Of a stretch of DNA of 64,000 nucleotides, positions 9,321-22,009 are shown piece after piece. Under the pieces are notes generated by a model, which made no database searches, was not told the origin of the DNA, and saw nothing but the letters and a program-made list of their open reading frames with translations. The stretch lies in NCBI GenBank assembly GCA_002102555.1, contig MCFL01000125.1, positions 1-64,000 on the forward strand, in the 5' to 3' direction. The translations under genes and the position numbers were made by a program. Each line of letters starts with the position of its first letter. Within the stretch, counting starts at the first letter, position 1. This DNA is from Catenaria anguillulae PL171. Lineage: Eukaryota > Blastocladiomycota > Blastocladiomycetes > Blastocladiales > Catenariaceae.

Positions 9321-11169
9321 ATGGTATCCAATAACAACACCAGTTCTCCCAAGTCGACCCAGAGCGTGTCGAGTCCCAAGGTCGGTTGGCTAAAGCGTCA
9401 CTTTACCGACTCGCGGCGCCGAACCACGTCGAAACAGGCATGTGCTCTGTCATCATTGTGTCGTTCAAAACTCAACGACTGACTCATCTTTCTCTCGTAC
9501 TTCGGAAAAACAGCTCGAACGCGAAGCCTTCCTTTTTGGCACCACACCCTTCCGCCGTTCGTACCTCATACCCGCCTCAATCCTCACGCAACTCGCCGCA
9601 GGCTCCCTCTACGCCTGGTCAGTCTACAACCTTCCTCTCACCACACACATGAACTCGGACCTGCCGCCAACTTCTCTTGACCGCGTCTCCATCGAACTCG
9701 TCTCGCAATCGTTTTACGTGACCATTGCCTTCTTCGGCATTGCATGTTTCCTGTGCGGCCCGTGGCTCGAGCGCCATGGTCCGCGCCGCATGTCGCTGAT
9801 TGGCGCAACATTGTTTTTCATCGGCCAGCTGATTGCCGCTCTTTCCATGTACCTCCGATGCATGCCACTCCTGTTTCTTGGCTATGGCATGTTTGCCGGA
9901 TTTGGCATTGGATGCTGCTACCTGATCCCCGTGTCCATTCTGCAGCAGTGGTATCCGGAAAACAAGGGGTTTAGTGCGGCCGTGTCGGTGGGCTCATTTG
10001 GCCTCGGGTCCGTCGTGGCAAGTTTTACGCAGGCGGCGCTGATTCGGCAAGTTGGTGTCACCTTGACGTTTGTTGTGCTCGGATGCACGTACTTTGTGGT
10101 CCAGGTCGGTGCCGCTTTTGTCATGCGGTTTCCGCCAATCGAGTCCATGTTGGCGGTGGTGGCGGCAGCAGCGTTGGAGCCCACGTCGGATGAGGAGCAG
10201 GTGGTCGACAGAGTCAAGTCGGTGCAGTGCAAGCCGCCAACCAAACAACAGCAACGCCGCGGGTCGATGACGCCGCTCACATCGACTGCGGCAGCCGCCA
10301 AGGAGCCATCCATGTTTCGGACACCCATGCCGGTCGCCGACGAAGAACGAGGTGGAAAGCAAGGAGTTGGGTCCACGGACACATTGACCGACTTTCCGAC
10401 TGTTGCGGACCCAAAACTCGCTGCGGCGAATGCACTCAAGTCTCCGTTGTCGCCGACCGAATCCACCTACAGTCTGTCACGCACCCGGCGCGCCTCGATC
10501 GCATTATCCATTGCCATGTCGACACATACCATTGACGACGTGGACGATTTTCTTCTCGACATCCAATCCGCCGACTACCGCTTCATTTATGCCATCTTTT
10601 TCCTGTCCGTGATCCCTGGTCTCGTGCTCGTTTCGCGCATGGCCGACATGGTGCAGCTCGCCTTCGACAAGCCCGCCGATGTGGCCACCTGGGTTGTGGG
10701 CATCAATGGCGGATTCAACGTCCTCGCGCGCATTGTGCTTGGCGTGCTGTCTGACCGCGTGCCAAGGGTTCTCCTGCTCATGCTTGTGTTTGTCGTGACC
10801 ATTGTGGCCACCGTGACCATGTACTTGTCGCTGTCGCTCACACACTTTCCGTTGTTTCTTGCGAGCATGTGGACCATCACGGCTCTGTATGGCGGGTCGT
10901 CGGCCGTGATTCCGGGCTTGATTGGCGATGTATTTGGCAACAAACACATTTCGGGGTTGTATGGGGTGGCCATGACGGCGCGGTCGCTTGGCGGGGTTGT
11001 GGGCGGGTTTACGTATTCGGCTGTCATCAAGAGTCAGAAGGAGGCGGGCGTGGCAAAGAATCATGTCCTGGACTTGACGCTCTTTTCCATGGTGCCGTTG
11101 TCGACGTTGGGGGCCGTCTTGTTGACCATGTTGATGGTGAGGAGGCGTAGGGCGGGGGCGAGAAAGTGA
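9321..11169 (+). CDS. OFA-type major facilitator transporter, copy 1
   Basis: Model: join(9321..9437, 9514..11169), 590 residues. Comparison with the three paralogues places the first exon end after the codon CAG, so the intron begins GCATGT and ends AG: an apparent GC-AG intron, since the nearby GT would break the frame. The protein has the N-terminal motif VGWLKRHFTDSRRR, then about 12 membrane helices with OFA-family (TC 2.A.1.11) hallmarks: LAAGSLYAWSVYN in helix 1, CGPWLERHGPRRM in the helix 2-3 loop and FGIGCCYLIPVSILQQWYPE in helix 4. A long hydrophilic loop of about 150 residues separates the two halves. Family members move small carboxylates such as oxalate, formate or monocarboxylates; the substrate here is unknown. 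It is the most divergent of the four paralogues, and its C-terminal half is closest to copy 2. Confidence 0.85.
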
Positions 11170-12431
11170 GTATGTATACATATAGCGATTTGGATAGATG
11201 TAGTAGAGATACGCTGTACATAATTTGGTTCACTCTGCAAATTCAATTATACTTTGGCACTCTTCCGCTCTGTACCGAACATCAACACGATCCCATCGAT
11301 TGATCGAGTGAGACATCCACACTTCTTGACAGTGACGAGTGTGAGGTTGCCGTGAAACTAATGTATTCATACCTCCATATGCCTCACTGACCGAACGTAC
11401 GCCCTGACGCATCATCATCAGTGAAGGACGGCCATAGACATCATGGTACGGAAAAGGACATGCGCACATGTCAACGGCTCGAGTGGAATCATTAGGCGCT
11501 AGAACGTGACGTGTTCCTTCGAGACGCGGTCCCGAGCGCTCGGACCCATGGGACTTAATGCATGGATCGAGTGAATATATGCCGGGGGGCAAGCAACGAG
11601 GGTACATATCAGCGCTCCATGGATCAGAGTCCGGCCGCACATTTGATAGATACGTAATGGATGGACCTCGGCTCAATGTACTTACACCCTATGCAACCCG
11701 TGCAAATGCATGCACAGTGCTTTACTCCAAGTCCGGCATATCGCCGACGGAACGGGCCACCGGGTCGCTGCGTCTTGCCAACGGATGGTCTGGCCGTGCT
11801 GCCACGCTCGTGGTAGTTTTATTTGGTAGCCGCGGATGGTTGTAGACCAAGAGCAGGAGCAGCCGAACCCGTTGCACAATATGCGCCCAACCTGTTCACC
11901 AATATCCCAAGGGCGGTATCGCTTATCACCTTTCGTGCTATGCCGATTTCACTTGCCATCAATGGCCTCGTCGAAAGCACATACCCGCTTTCCCGCGCCT
12001 AACGGCGCTGCAAGGTCGATTGGCCTCCATACCTGCTCACCGTCTAACCCCCGAAGCGTGCTGGTGCCGGCTTGGCTGGTCGACTATCTGCCACCCGGCA
12101 ACGGAACCAATTCACGAAGTTCATGATTTGTTCTGATTCAGAGTCTCGAAAAGCAACCTTGCGACATACAAGAGGTCAATCATCCCTAGTCTGCACTGAT
12201 GCTGCACGCCATTTGCGCCACTCTTTCACCAAGGACCCGTCGAGCGTTGCTGTGGTTTAAGGTTTCGATCTCGCGTCATGTTGTGTGGTCGGCGCTCCCA
12301 CAAACCCTTTAAAACTGTATACGTGCCCTGACTTCCTCAGGCTCGCAACGGTCCAGTGGTTGTATACCGATTGCTTTCAAGCGCATCCAGACACTACTCA
12401 CTTGACTACTCAGAAACACCGAAAACTCGCC
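11170..12431. other. Intergenic region between transporter copies 1 and 2
   Basis: I see no gene, RNA or repeat here. The small open frames (for example 11558-11845) lack codon bias and family resemblance. The last 200 bp should hold the promoter of copy 2. Confidence 0.4.
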
Positions 12432-14068
12432 ATGCCTTCCAGTCTTTCATCCAACGAAAACTGGCTGAAGAGACACTTTACCGACTCGCGACGGCGTGTG
12501 TCCGCCCAGCAGGTTCGCTCTCGGATACCTCTCTTATTGACCCATTGCCACCGTGCCTGATCCATTCCCGCCATCGACAGCTGGAGCGTGAAGCCTACAT
12601 TTACGGCAACGTCCCCTTCAAACGGTGGCTGTTAATTCCGGCCTCGGTCATGATCCAACTGGCTGCCGGCTCCTTCTACGCCTGGTCCGTGTACAATGCG
12701 CCCATCACCAAGCGCCTGAACGAGGGCAACGACCAAGACATTCACGCCGAACTCATTTCCGAAACCTTCTACGCCGCCGTTGCCTCGTTTGGTCTCGCCT
12801 GCTTCTTGTGCGGCCCGTGGTTGGAGCGCCATGGCCCGCGTCGCATGACCATGATTGGCGCCACGCTCTTCTTTATCGGCCAAATGATTACGGTCCTCGC
12901 CATGCACGTGCAATCGGTTCCGCTACTCTTCATTGGCTATGGTGCTATTGGTGGGTTCGGTATTGGCTGCTGCTATTTGATTCCAGTCTCGGTCCTTCAG
13001 CAATGGTACCCAGAAAGCAAGGGTTTCAGTGCCGGTGTGGCCGTCGGATCGTTTGGTCTTGGTTCCGTGATTGCCAGTTTCACGCAGTCGGCCCTGATTG
13101 AGGCCATGGGGGTCATGGGCACGTTCCTGGTCCTCGGCTGCACCTACTTTGGGGTTCAAATGCTCTCTGCCCTCGTCATGCGCTTCCCGCCCCCTGACTT
13201 GATGGCAGCCAATTGCCGTGCAAGTAACTGCCCACACGCCCCCAAATCCAACGCCCGAACTGACCGTCACCACCCTGGGCAGTCAGTCGAGCTCGAGGCC
13301 ATGACCGCGTCGACGCTCGCCAACGACAACGACCCGTCTCCAGACATTCCAATGATTCCTTTGCGCCACAGGTGCGCATCGCTCGCCCTCTCGATTCACA
13401 CCATTGAAGACGTGGATGAGTTTGTACGCGACATCAAGTCAATCGATTACCGGTTCCTGTACCTCATGTTCCTGCTTTCCGTGATTCCGGGCCTTGTCCT
13501 CATCTCCCGTGTCGCCGACATGGTCCAATTGGCGTTCGGAAAATCTGTCGCAACAGCCACCTGGGTCGTGGGTGTCAATGGCGGGTTCAACGTGCTCGGC
13601 CGGCTGCTTATGGGCGTGCTTTCAGACTCGCTACCGCGTTTGCCGCTGCTCCTTTCCGTGTTTGTGCTCACCATTGCTTCGCTCATTGCTTTGTATTTTT
13701 CTCTTGCGTATGCCTTGTTTCCGGTCTTTGTCGTGGCCATGTGGTCGCTCACGAGCTTGTACGGCGGCGGCGCGGCCTTGATTCCGGGCCTCATTGGTGA
13801 CGCGTTTGGCACGCGGCATATTGCGGGCTTGTACGGCGTGGCCATGACGGCGTGGGCCGCTGGTGGGGTTGTGGGCGGTGTTGGGTTTACTGCCGTCATC
13901 AAGAGTCAGAGGGAGGCTGGCGTGCCTGCACAAAGTGTGTACGATATGAGCTTGTATGCCATGGTGGTGGTCGCCACAGTTGGGGCGTGTGTTGTGGTCA
14001 TGTACATGGCCAGGGGTAAGAGGAGGTCTGAAGAGCGCGTGGATCGTCCAGGAGGATTGGCACATTAG
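12432..14068 (+). CDS. OFA-type major facilitator transporter, copy 2
   Basis: Model: join(12432..12512, 12581..14068), 522 residues, with a 68-nt GTTCGC-AG intron after residue 27. Exon 1 encodes the shared motif NWLKRHFTDSRRR. The membrane part carries the OFA signatures (LAAGSFYAWSVYN, CGPWLERHGPRRM, FGIGCCYLIPVSVLQQWYPE) and a shorter central loop of about 70 residues. The first 628 bp of exon 2 are almost identical to copy 3, 25 kb away, with about a dozen differences by eye, while exon 1, the intron, the loop and the C-terminal half are clearly different. The C-terminal half instead resembles copy 1. That pattern suggests gene conversion. Substrate unknown, probably a small carboxylate by family. 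Confidence 0.85.
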
Positions 14069-15291
14069 CCTGGGTTGTGTTGACTTGTTTGTGGAATCAA
14101 GGTGTATGAATACACATGGTATCATGATATCACTCTTCCGCCGAAATCGGACATGAAGGCCCGGGCACAGATTGGCATAAAGAGAAAAAAACGAAAGCAT
14201 ACACGAATAGATGTCTGTCAAAGAAGGATTTAGGTTGGGGGTTACCTAAAATCAGCGTCCAAAAGTGCCGGTCTGGTATGGTTACAGTCACAATGTCAGC
14301 AAGCGCAAACATTGTAACTGTAGGCTCAACATTGACATCATTGTCCAGACTTGCCCTGTCGCAAATTGACCACGTCACGTTTCTTCAATCGGGAATCAGT
14401 CACGGCAGTGTGTCACAGCCTTTGGACCTCTGCAGTTGGAGTCGTCGGGTTGCAAGAATTCTACCCATGGGACTACACCTGAATACTGATGTGAAACCAG
14501 ACGCAATATGCCCATCGCGGTTGAATTCATCTTCATCAAAGACACCAATTCAAAGAAACAGAGCGGTCCAGCTTCTGTCATAGAACAAAAACAACAACAA
14601 ACAAAAGTATATGGCGATTCTGGACTCTTCACTTGCTTGCTTTCTCGTTTGTTTTCGTTGTTCGCACTTTTGGCGTTTGTCTTTTTATTTTTTTCACTTA
14701 TGTGCTCGCGTCTCTCCCTCCACTCTGGGGTTCCACAGTCATACTGCGCACGTTCGGTCTAACAGCAGACGGTGCGACGCACGAGGGTTCACGACTTTGA
14801 AGTTGACACTTCAATGTGCTATCATGTGAGCCGTGGTTTGGCCAACGCCAGGGCAGGAATGTCTAGAGAGCGGCATCACTGTAGGCATGACGGCAGTTGG
14901 CACTGGTTCATCTTAAAGGCAATTCTCGGTTTATTTCAGCTGCTTCAGTTTCCGTTGACATATGGCTTTTCTAAAATGCAACCTTGCTTACCAAGTTCTG
15001 GGGCAGGCGGTTTCGATGTCCAACTCAATTCTTGCCAGTGTCTCGGGCGGTTGAAATCCATCGGACGTGGGCAACAAAAAACTATATGTAGAGAAGCTAC
15101 GATTTCACAATCGAATGGACATGTCAAGCCTACGAGAACGGGAAGGGCGCAAAAAGCGAGAAAAAAGACTGCAAACTATGCAAGAAAAGAAAAGGCACAG
15201 AACAACACAAGTATGGGTACCACACCAACTAACGAAGATTTAACAAGTCAACGGTTCAAACAAAAGTGGGGAATCCATAACGAAAAAAATC
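14069..15291. other. Intergenic region, no gene seen
   Basis: Lies between transporter copy 2 and the 3' end of the large minus-strand gene. It is more AT-rich than the genes. Open frames of up to 185 codons (14772-15329) show no codon bias or recognisable motif; the stretch near 15150-15290 is A-rich and likely the minus-strand gene's 3' untranslated region. Confidence 0.4.
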
Positions 15292-18200
15292 TCAAAACCG
15301 AACCACGGGCGACGTCGATCCGCTCCTGACTGCAGCCAGTGCCGGAATCCGGCTCATTCCTCCTGGCCCTTCATACGCTGCCGCCGCAGGCATAAACACA
15401 CCAATGGACGACGACCCAGAGGATGTCGATAGCACACTGGCCCTTGGTCCGCCCTCATGCAACACGACCGTCGCGACCACCTCGGGTGTCGGCGCATATG
15501 GCGACAGCACGGGCGTCGCAAGCGCAGGGGACTCGGAGACATTGGGGCGATTCACGGACAGAGGCAGCGGCGGCGAGCACGAGACCGTCGTGGCGCTGTC
15601 CCCGTCACCACCAGTCACTGGTTGTCGACCGCCATCTGGAATATCTTCTTCATCGTCATGCAACATGAACGTGGCGCGCGACCCACCGACCTGCTGGTCC
15701 GCAATCATCAGTCCGGAATCCACCATGGACTCTGCCGGCACTTGCGCTTGAATGGCAGCGTGCTGCTGGTCGTCATGCACAAGTGCGGCCTCGGTCGCCG
15801 ATAACCATAAATGAACCAGATCGGCTGATGATCCCGCGGCATCAGGCGCATGATGCAGGGCCGCGTCTGCAGCTTGTGTGACGGCTTCGAGCAAGAGCAT
15901 AGACGAGGGGCGGGAATTTCCCGCCGAGGAGCTCCGCCGTGAAGATGACAGCGGGGATGGCGTGTGGTGTGCGCGGTGGTGGCTGTTGGGGCGGCCAGAG
16001 GTGGTGGTGGATCCACTCGTGCGCGTATGGGTCGAGGACGGGCGGCTGGGAGCCTGTAAATGTGGGGGTGGAGGAGTGGGTAGGCGGTGGGAGGATGCGG
16101 TTCGAGCGGGTGTGGCGGATGGGTAGTGCGAGTAGTAGCCATTGACTACTCCAGAGGAGCCGTTAGTCAAAGTCTGGGAGAGAGTAAACAGCAAGAAATG
16201 TGATGCAACATACCATGATTGCTAACCTGCTCCTCGGGCTCATATTCTTCCTTGAGAGGCGACACAATCGGATGCATCATGCTCGACTGCGGGCTCGCGC
16301 TTGCTGCCGTGAGTGGCGACCACGACAATGGCGCATCCAATAACCTCCCTCCTCCCGCTTGCTTGTGCTGATTCCGATAATGTACGTGCGGCGATACAGT
16401 CACCGATGCTGTTCTGCCGAGCCCCCCGACTGCGGAATGCACCCTCGCTGGAGGCACAAATGCATCTCCTGTTGATGCCCGCCGACTCAATGCCAGTACG
16501 GGCGCAGACATCCACGACCCACGACTTTCCAGCCCAGCACTCCCGGTTTGCCGCCTGCCAATCGGCGACGTCGACGTCGACGGGCTAATTGCCGAAAGCG
16601 GCCGCAACGGATCTGCCACGCGCAAATGCAACCGACTTGCGGGCACAGCAAACACGAGCTCGGGGACAACGAGCTGCGGCACAGCATCTTTGCCACAGTT
16701 GGGCTCGTCAAGAACCAGCCCAGGGCTTACTGAAAACAGCACAGACAACCTGACGCCACGCGTCAGTGACCCGATCCCACTCGCCGCCGTCATGTCAAAC
16801 GCATCGCTCAATGCGGCACGATTCACCACCCGCATTGTGTCGGATTTGGCGGGACGATCGCAGGGCGTCCACGTCCAGCGCAGCTTGGGCTGGGCGGCCA
16901 TCATGTAGGCAAACAGGCGCACGGACCGGATCACCATGTTGTACAAGTGCTGCGCCGAGGGGATAGACAGGCCCGCAGAATACAAGACGCGAATCAGCAA
17001 CGTACACGTGGACGTCATTTCGCGTTGCAGCAGAGCACCCAAGCGGTCGAGGGCCGTCGCGGATGGATTGGCGAACCAGGCAGGGAGCGGGTTGGATGCA
17101 GACGGTGAAGGCGATGGGGAAGATGGCGGAGAGGGCGTTGGGGCGGCCGGCAAGTCGTCCATAAAGTCCCAAGGCCGGCGCTTGGTGCTCGCCATCGACC
17201 CAGTTGAATGCATTGAGGCCGACGACTCGGACCTGTCGAGCCAATTGCCCTGCGGATCGTGCTTGCTCGGAACAGGCGGAGGAGGAATCGCTGATGCAGA
17301 CAAGTGTGTGTACACGGCAGTCACTTCCTTTGGGCACGTGGCCAGGAACAGCGGGATATCGTCACGTTGACGCGCCAGCAAGCTGCGCAGCATGGGGACA
17401 CAATGCATGTTTTCGAGTTTGGCAAACAGGGCATAGATTGCCGAGGCAATGTGGTGCGTGACGAGCCATTGCGCAGAGTGAAGCAGGTGCAAGTCTTCGG
17501 CAGAGGCGCCGCCGGTGGACTGGTTGGAGAGGAGGACGGCCGTGAGTGAAGATGTAGAGTCGGAGCGTGGGATGGCCGATGTTGACGACGCGCTTGAAGG
17601 CTCGGAAGACGTGGTGGACGACGAAACCGAAATCTTTGGCGGCGGAACAAGCAACTCGGTTGGGATCTGCGAGTGGCGAAGCATGGCGTGCAACTGAGCG
17701 ACCGAGTTGGATCGCTGTAGAGAATCACCCCGCGCCGTGTTCTGCGTGACGAGCGTCGAGTATAGGGCAACGACGAGCGCATGGCGCGAGACTTCAGGGT
17801 GCCGCAACAAGACTGTGGTCGTGTATCCGTTCCAGAGGCTACGCATCATATCGGCGAGTGCGGTGATGTCGTTGGCTTGGTCCGGCCAGACGCGCTCGTA
17901 CCGTGGTTCGCGTTGGCGGCGCACGTCCACTGAGGCTGACCGCGAGAGCGTGGACGACCCGTGAATGCTGGCGCGACGTTGGAGCGGCGGAGCAGGCGTG
18001 GAAGGTGACTCGAGAGATGGATCGGAAGTGAGCGCCGGTGAAGCGGTGGGTGTTTGGGGCCGTGACTGTGAGGATGACAAGTGCGAGCGAGAGCGTGCGA
18101 GTGGCTGATTTGGTTGCTGAGATTGTGAGTCTGTGCCAAGGAGCGGAACAATGGCTAATTTCTGTGCAGGCGCTGCTGGATTGTTTTCGCTAGCGGTTGC

Positions 18201-19115
18201 ACCATTCACGGCGACTACAGCGGACCCAGGTGGCGACCCAACTGGCGGGCGAGGCAACGCAGTTGAAATACGGCGAACCCACTTGCCATCCTCGGCTTCC
18301 TTCAAGTTGTCGTCCCTGCCCTCGGCTGAAATTGGAACCGGTACCAATCGCGCCATCTGTGAAGACCGCGAGCCTTGTCTGTGGACTGGCCGTGGCTGCT
18401 GCTGCTGCTGCTGCTGCTGAGTGCTTGTCAAGGACAATGTGGTGGCGTAAGCAGACTCGTCGGGGCCAAAGCGTGAAGAGTCGTGGGTGGTAAACGACGG
18501 CTCAATGGTGCGAGACATGTACGAAGTGGGCTTTGGGTTCAAGTCTTGAAGCGTGGTTGATCCACGCCCATTGCCTGGACTTGGGAACAGTACGAGTGGT
18601 GGAGCGTCCTTGCTGCTGCCAGTCGTCTTTTCGGTCGAGTCGGATGCCGACCCATTCGGGGATGATTGCTGCTTTTGCTGAGCATGTTGGCGGGCATCGG
18701 AATGCGAGTGGGAATGCGGAATGCATGGCGTCAGCGCACGAATGATGCGGGGAAAGCATGCCGTGAGCGAAGACCGACGCCCACGCAATGGCGGGTCAGT
18801 TTTATGGTGGTGTTGGCCGGCTTCGAGGCTGAACGGAAGGTGGTGGGTGTCCGTAGTGAGCGATGGAGACGCAGCGGCGACATCCTCTGGGCTTGCCAAG
18901 GCAACATCGTTGGATACTGGATCGGTGCAGGGGTCGCCAGAGACAGGTGGGGCGAGTGCGAGATCGTTGAGGTGCAGCGGGAGGCCGTCGTTGCCCTTGA
19001 TGACGAGCGAGCTGGATTGGGACGAGGGGGACAGCGAGAGCGCAGACGAGTCTGGCCGTTGCTGGGATTGCTGCTGCTGCTGGTGGTGGCGACGTCTTCG
19101 GCGAGCGAGAAGCAT
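15292..19115 (-). CDS. Large low-complexity protein of unknown function
   Basis: Model: complement(join(15292..16173, 16227..19115)), 1256 residues, with a 53-nt intron (GTTAGC to CAG, phase 0) joining PEEQ to TLTNG. The first ATG is at 19115. I do not recognise the family. Long Ser/Pro/Thr/Gln-rich stretches, including a run of eight Gln encoded by a CAG repeat (18395-18418 on the plus strand), flank three segments that look folded: about WPDQANDITALADMMRSLWN onward, AEDLHLLHSAQWLVTHHIAS onward, and LDRLGALLQREMTSTCTLLI through a beta-rich region ending PQLVVPELVFAV. No membrane helix or signal peptide is visible. The many SxxS and SP motifs suggest phosphorylation. It may be a cytoplasmic regulatory scaffold, but that is a guess. 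Confidence 0.65.
18395..18418. repeat. CAG/CTG trinucleotide repeat (polyglutamine in the large protein)
   Basis: Eight CTG-type triplets in a row on the plus strand encode eight Gln on the minus strand. Such runs vary in length between strains. Confidence 0.8.
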
Positions 19116-20306
19116 GTTGGTGATGATGTTGTTGTATATGATTACGTCGTGGCTGCGATGACAGGAATGTGTATATATACTGAAGCACGCTGGCACTGGC
19201 ACCTGCACTGGTATGTAAATAATCGGATGACGGATGGTCAGCGCCCACACTCGTACAAATATGTACTACTACTTCTAGCACACTCCTCGGGAGGGGAGGA
19301 TCCGCGATACCTACATGGTCGCATTCCGAATGAAAAGCGAGAGCGATGCAAGCAATTACCAATTCGATTCGACAAAGCAATGATGAATGGTGGGTCGGCT
19401 GATGCTCGGTCTGATCGGCTGCAGACCCCTGGATGAATCTTGGGCAAGCCCAGCGGTGCGTTCTTCTTGTTCTTCTTGTTCTTGTTCTTCTTGTACAGGC
19501 GGCCGGCTACTGGCGGCTGATCAAAGAGCGATGTAACTGGCGAGCTGGCAGAGACTGAGCTGAGCAGCTCGAGAACAGCATCTTGGGCCCTTGGTTGTAC
19601 TTATGGGTCATTCTGACGAGCAACGTAACGGCCAGGTCAAGTGTTGCTATGGCAACACTTTGCCGTCGGTTGCATCGCCGCTTTGTCTGTTTGTGGCACA
19701 CCATGATGAAACCAATCATGGCCCACAAATTTAAACGACAAACGGTCGGCGGAAATCCCACCACACCTCACCTTCCCGTACGCGTGCAACAGAGCTGCTG
19801 GGCGGCGGCGGTGCATCCAACTGCTTTTCAGTGTGAGCGTGACTCCCACAGACAGGTGAATTCAGGATCCTTGCATTTTCCTCGCGGTCAGCTATGATAC
19901 ATTGCTTAGGTATGGGTGCATTCACAGGCGTTAGGCAGTGACTGTCGCTGTCCGTTTTTCCGCCATTGTTTAAACCTGCTTGTGCCCCGGATATCGAGTA
20001 TATGCCGTCATGCGTGTAGATTGATCCGAAGATGTAATACTGTGACGCCGGAGTACCCAGAGCACTAACGGCAAAACGGCAGACGGTGGGTACGCAGTTC
20101 TCATCCACGCGACGACGTCACCGCGAGCAACAGACAGACGGAATCACCAATCAATCAGTTCAATTCGTGCCGGATTTGAATTGTCTCTGTTTCTGGAACC
20201 AGCAGGCTCAGTCACGATGATGGAGCTCGAGCGTTATTGATCTGAGGTTTGTACGATCCCGGACCGTTGCCTCCGTGACGAGCTGGAGTTATTTCGTTCG
20301 GTGAAC
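19116..20306. other. Intergenic region with a short microsatellite
   Basis: Holds the promoter side of the large minus-strand gene and the 3' side of the release-factor gene. Apart from the TTCTTG-type repeat at 19461-19494, I see no gene or structured element. Confidence 0.4.
19461..19494. repeat. TTCTTG-type microsatellite
   Basis: Imperfect repeats of TTCTTCTTG and TTCTTG over about 34 bp in an intergenic stretch. Confidence 0.7.
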
Positions 20307-21688
20307 CTACCACTCTTTGACAAGCGCCTCAAAGTCTTCCCTTGCCCGAATTTCGCTCCATCTAACCCTTGCCTCCTCCATTAGCGCATCGAGCGCCATC
20401 TCACCACCCAACACATCATCCACTCGATTTGTCACGGCTCCCGATTGATGATCCTTGACCTGCTGATAGGGATGAAGCACGTACGAGCGCACTTGATGCT
20501 GTGCGCCGAAAGCGTTGGTCGATTGAGACTGGCGATGTGCCGATTTGGCTTGCTGGCTGTGTATCCAAAGCGTTAGCCAAGGTGAAACCAGAACAGAGAA
20601 CATGCGAAAACAATTTGGGGGTTTATACTTTGCTTGCTCTTGGCGTTCGTACAGTCGCTGCCGCAGCATGCGAAGCGCAAACGCCTTGTTTCGATGCTGG
20701 GACCGTTCTTGTTGGCACTGGACTGTGATACCCGTGGGCAAGTGCACCAGTCGCACAGCCGAATCAGTGGTGTTGACGTGCTGCCCGCCCGCGCCGCTGG
20801 CACGAAAAACTGGAGATGGCCGATGACGATATTCAGCAATGAGCGGGAAATGACTCAAGGCAGAGGATGCCGAACGGACCTTGAACCTCGACATCCTTCA
20901 TGTCGACCTCAACGCCGCCCACCTCCTCAGTCATCTTTTGCACATCTACCGCTGCAAAACTGGTATGCCGCTTGCCCGCAGAATTGAACGGGCTGATGCG
21001 AACCAGCCGATGGACGCCCGACTCGAGCCAATACTGGCCAAATGGATATGCGCCGTGTGCGTGAAAGGCAAACGTCCGTGGTCCGTTCTCGAGCCATTCC
21101 AGACGCATGCGATGTCGACGAGCGTGTGCGGCGTACATGCTCGACAACATCGACGCCCAGTCTTCAGAATCAGCGCCGCCGGCGCCAGCGGTCACGGTAA
21201 GCGTGCAAATTGCGTTCGAGTTGGGAATCGTGTGCCTGTGAATAAGCGGGTGAAGAGTATGAGCCAGGCCAATGGGACCGGTACAATGATGAACGAGCAC
21301 ATGACGGTACAGACAGAGAGTATTGTTCGATGGCTTGGTTGACCGAGTCAATTACTGACGTTAGGTCGGCAATAAAATCCGCTGGATCCAACGAGTCGTC
21401 GCATTGCATCATGCCGGCAAGTTCAACCAGGTCGCTGTGCACTGTTTCCATCTCGTTGTACTTGCCAAGCTTAAGCATCGCCTGTCCAATTCGCCGATCC
21501 ATGCTGCTAGAAGAGGAGTCTGCGCCCTTCACTAACGGGGTCGCCGAGGTCCGAAATTGTGTTCGACTCGGCCCCAGTTGCCGGGAAGCGAGTGTTCGCA
21601 GCAACTCGTCGCCGCCAAACATGCATCGGCGGAGAGTCGAGAGTCGAGATGACAATTGCTCCAAGTGAGTTTTCATGTGAGTATTCAT
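20307..21688 (-). CDS. Mitochondrial peptide chain release factor 2 (UGA/UAA-type)
   Basis: Model: complement(join(20307..20556, 20629..20809, 20880..21235, 21315..21688)), 386 residues; three GT-AG introns of 72, 70 and 79 nt all preserve frame. Bacterial-type class I release factor: N-terminal helical domain, then [15 protein letters not shown], the tripeptide anticodon SPF (about residues 206-208, in [15 protein letters not shown]) and the catalytic GGQ (about 251-253, in [11 protein letters not shown]). SPF marks RF2, which reads UGA and UAA; RF1 carries P-x-T. E. coli RF2 has SPF and GGQ at almost the same numbers, so the model is complete. The first 50 residues are rich in Arg, Ser and Leu without acidic runs, consistent with a mitochondrial presequence. 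Retention of RF2 implies UGA is a stop codon in this organism's mitochondria. Confidence 0.9.
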
Positions 21689-22009
21689 GGTTTACATAAT
21701 TTGGACTCACAGTCGCCTTCTTCAAACGACATCCTGTCTCACGCCACGAGATCGGAGGGCCATATCTTCTTGAACTCCTCACGCCAGGTAGGTAATACTG
21801 GAGCCCAGCGGAAAGGACAAGCATGTGTATCGCGCCCTGCGAAACGTGCGCATCTTGGCAACTGCCCGAGCCGCCTTGATCTATCGAGCGAAGATGACTC
21901 GTTCCGCGAATGCTTGAGGCGTGCCCGATTCCGATTCGCATGGAGAAAACAAATCCAAAGCACCCATCTTCTATGACAACCTCATGCAATTCGGGATGCA
22001 AGACTTACC
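21689..22009. promoter_or_regulatory. Divergent promoter region, release factor and seven-helix protein
   Basis: 321 bp between two outward-facing starts, so it should hold both promoters. No TATA box or recognisable operator stands out. Confidence 0.4.

Noticed and set aside
14772-15329. 185-codon plus-strand frame in the intergenic region
   Set aside because: Low-bias composition; it runs into the 3' end of the minus-strand gene.
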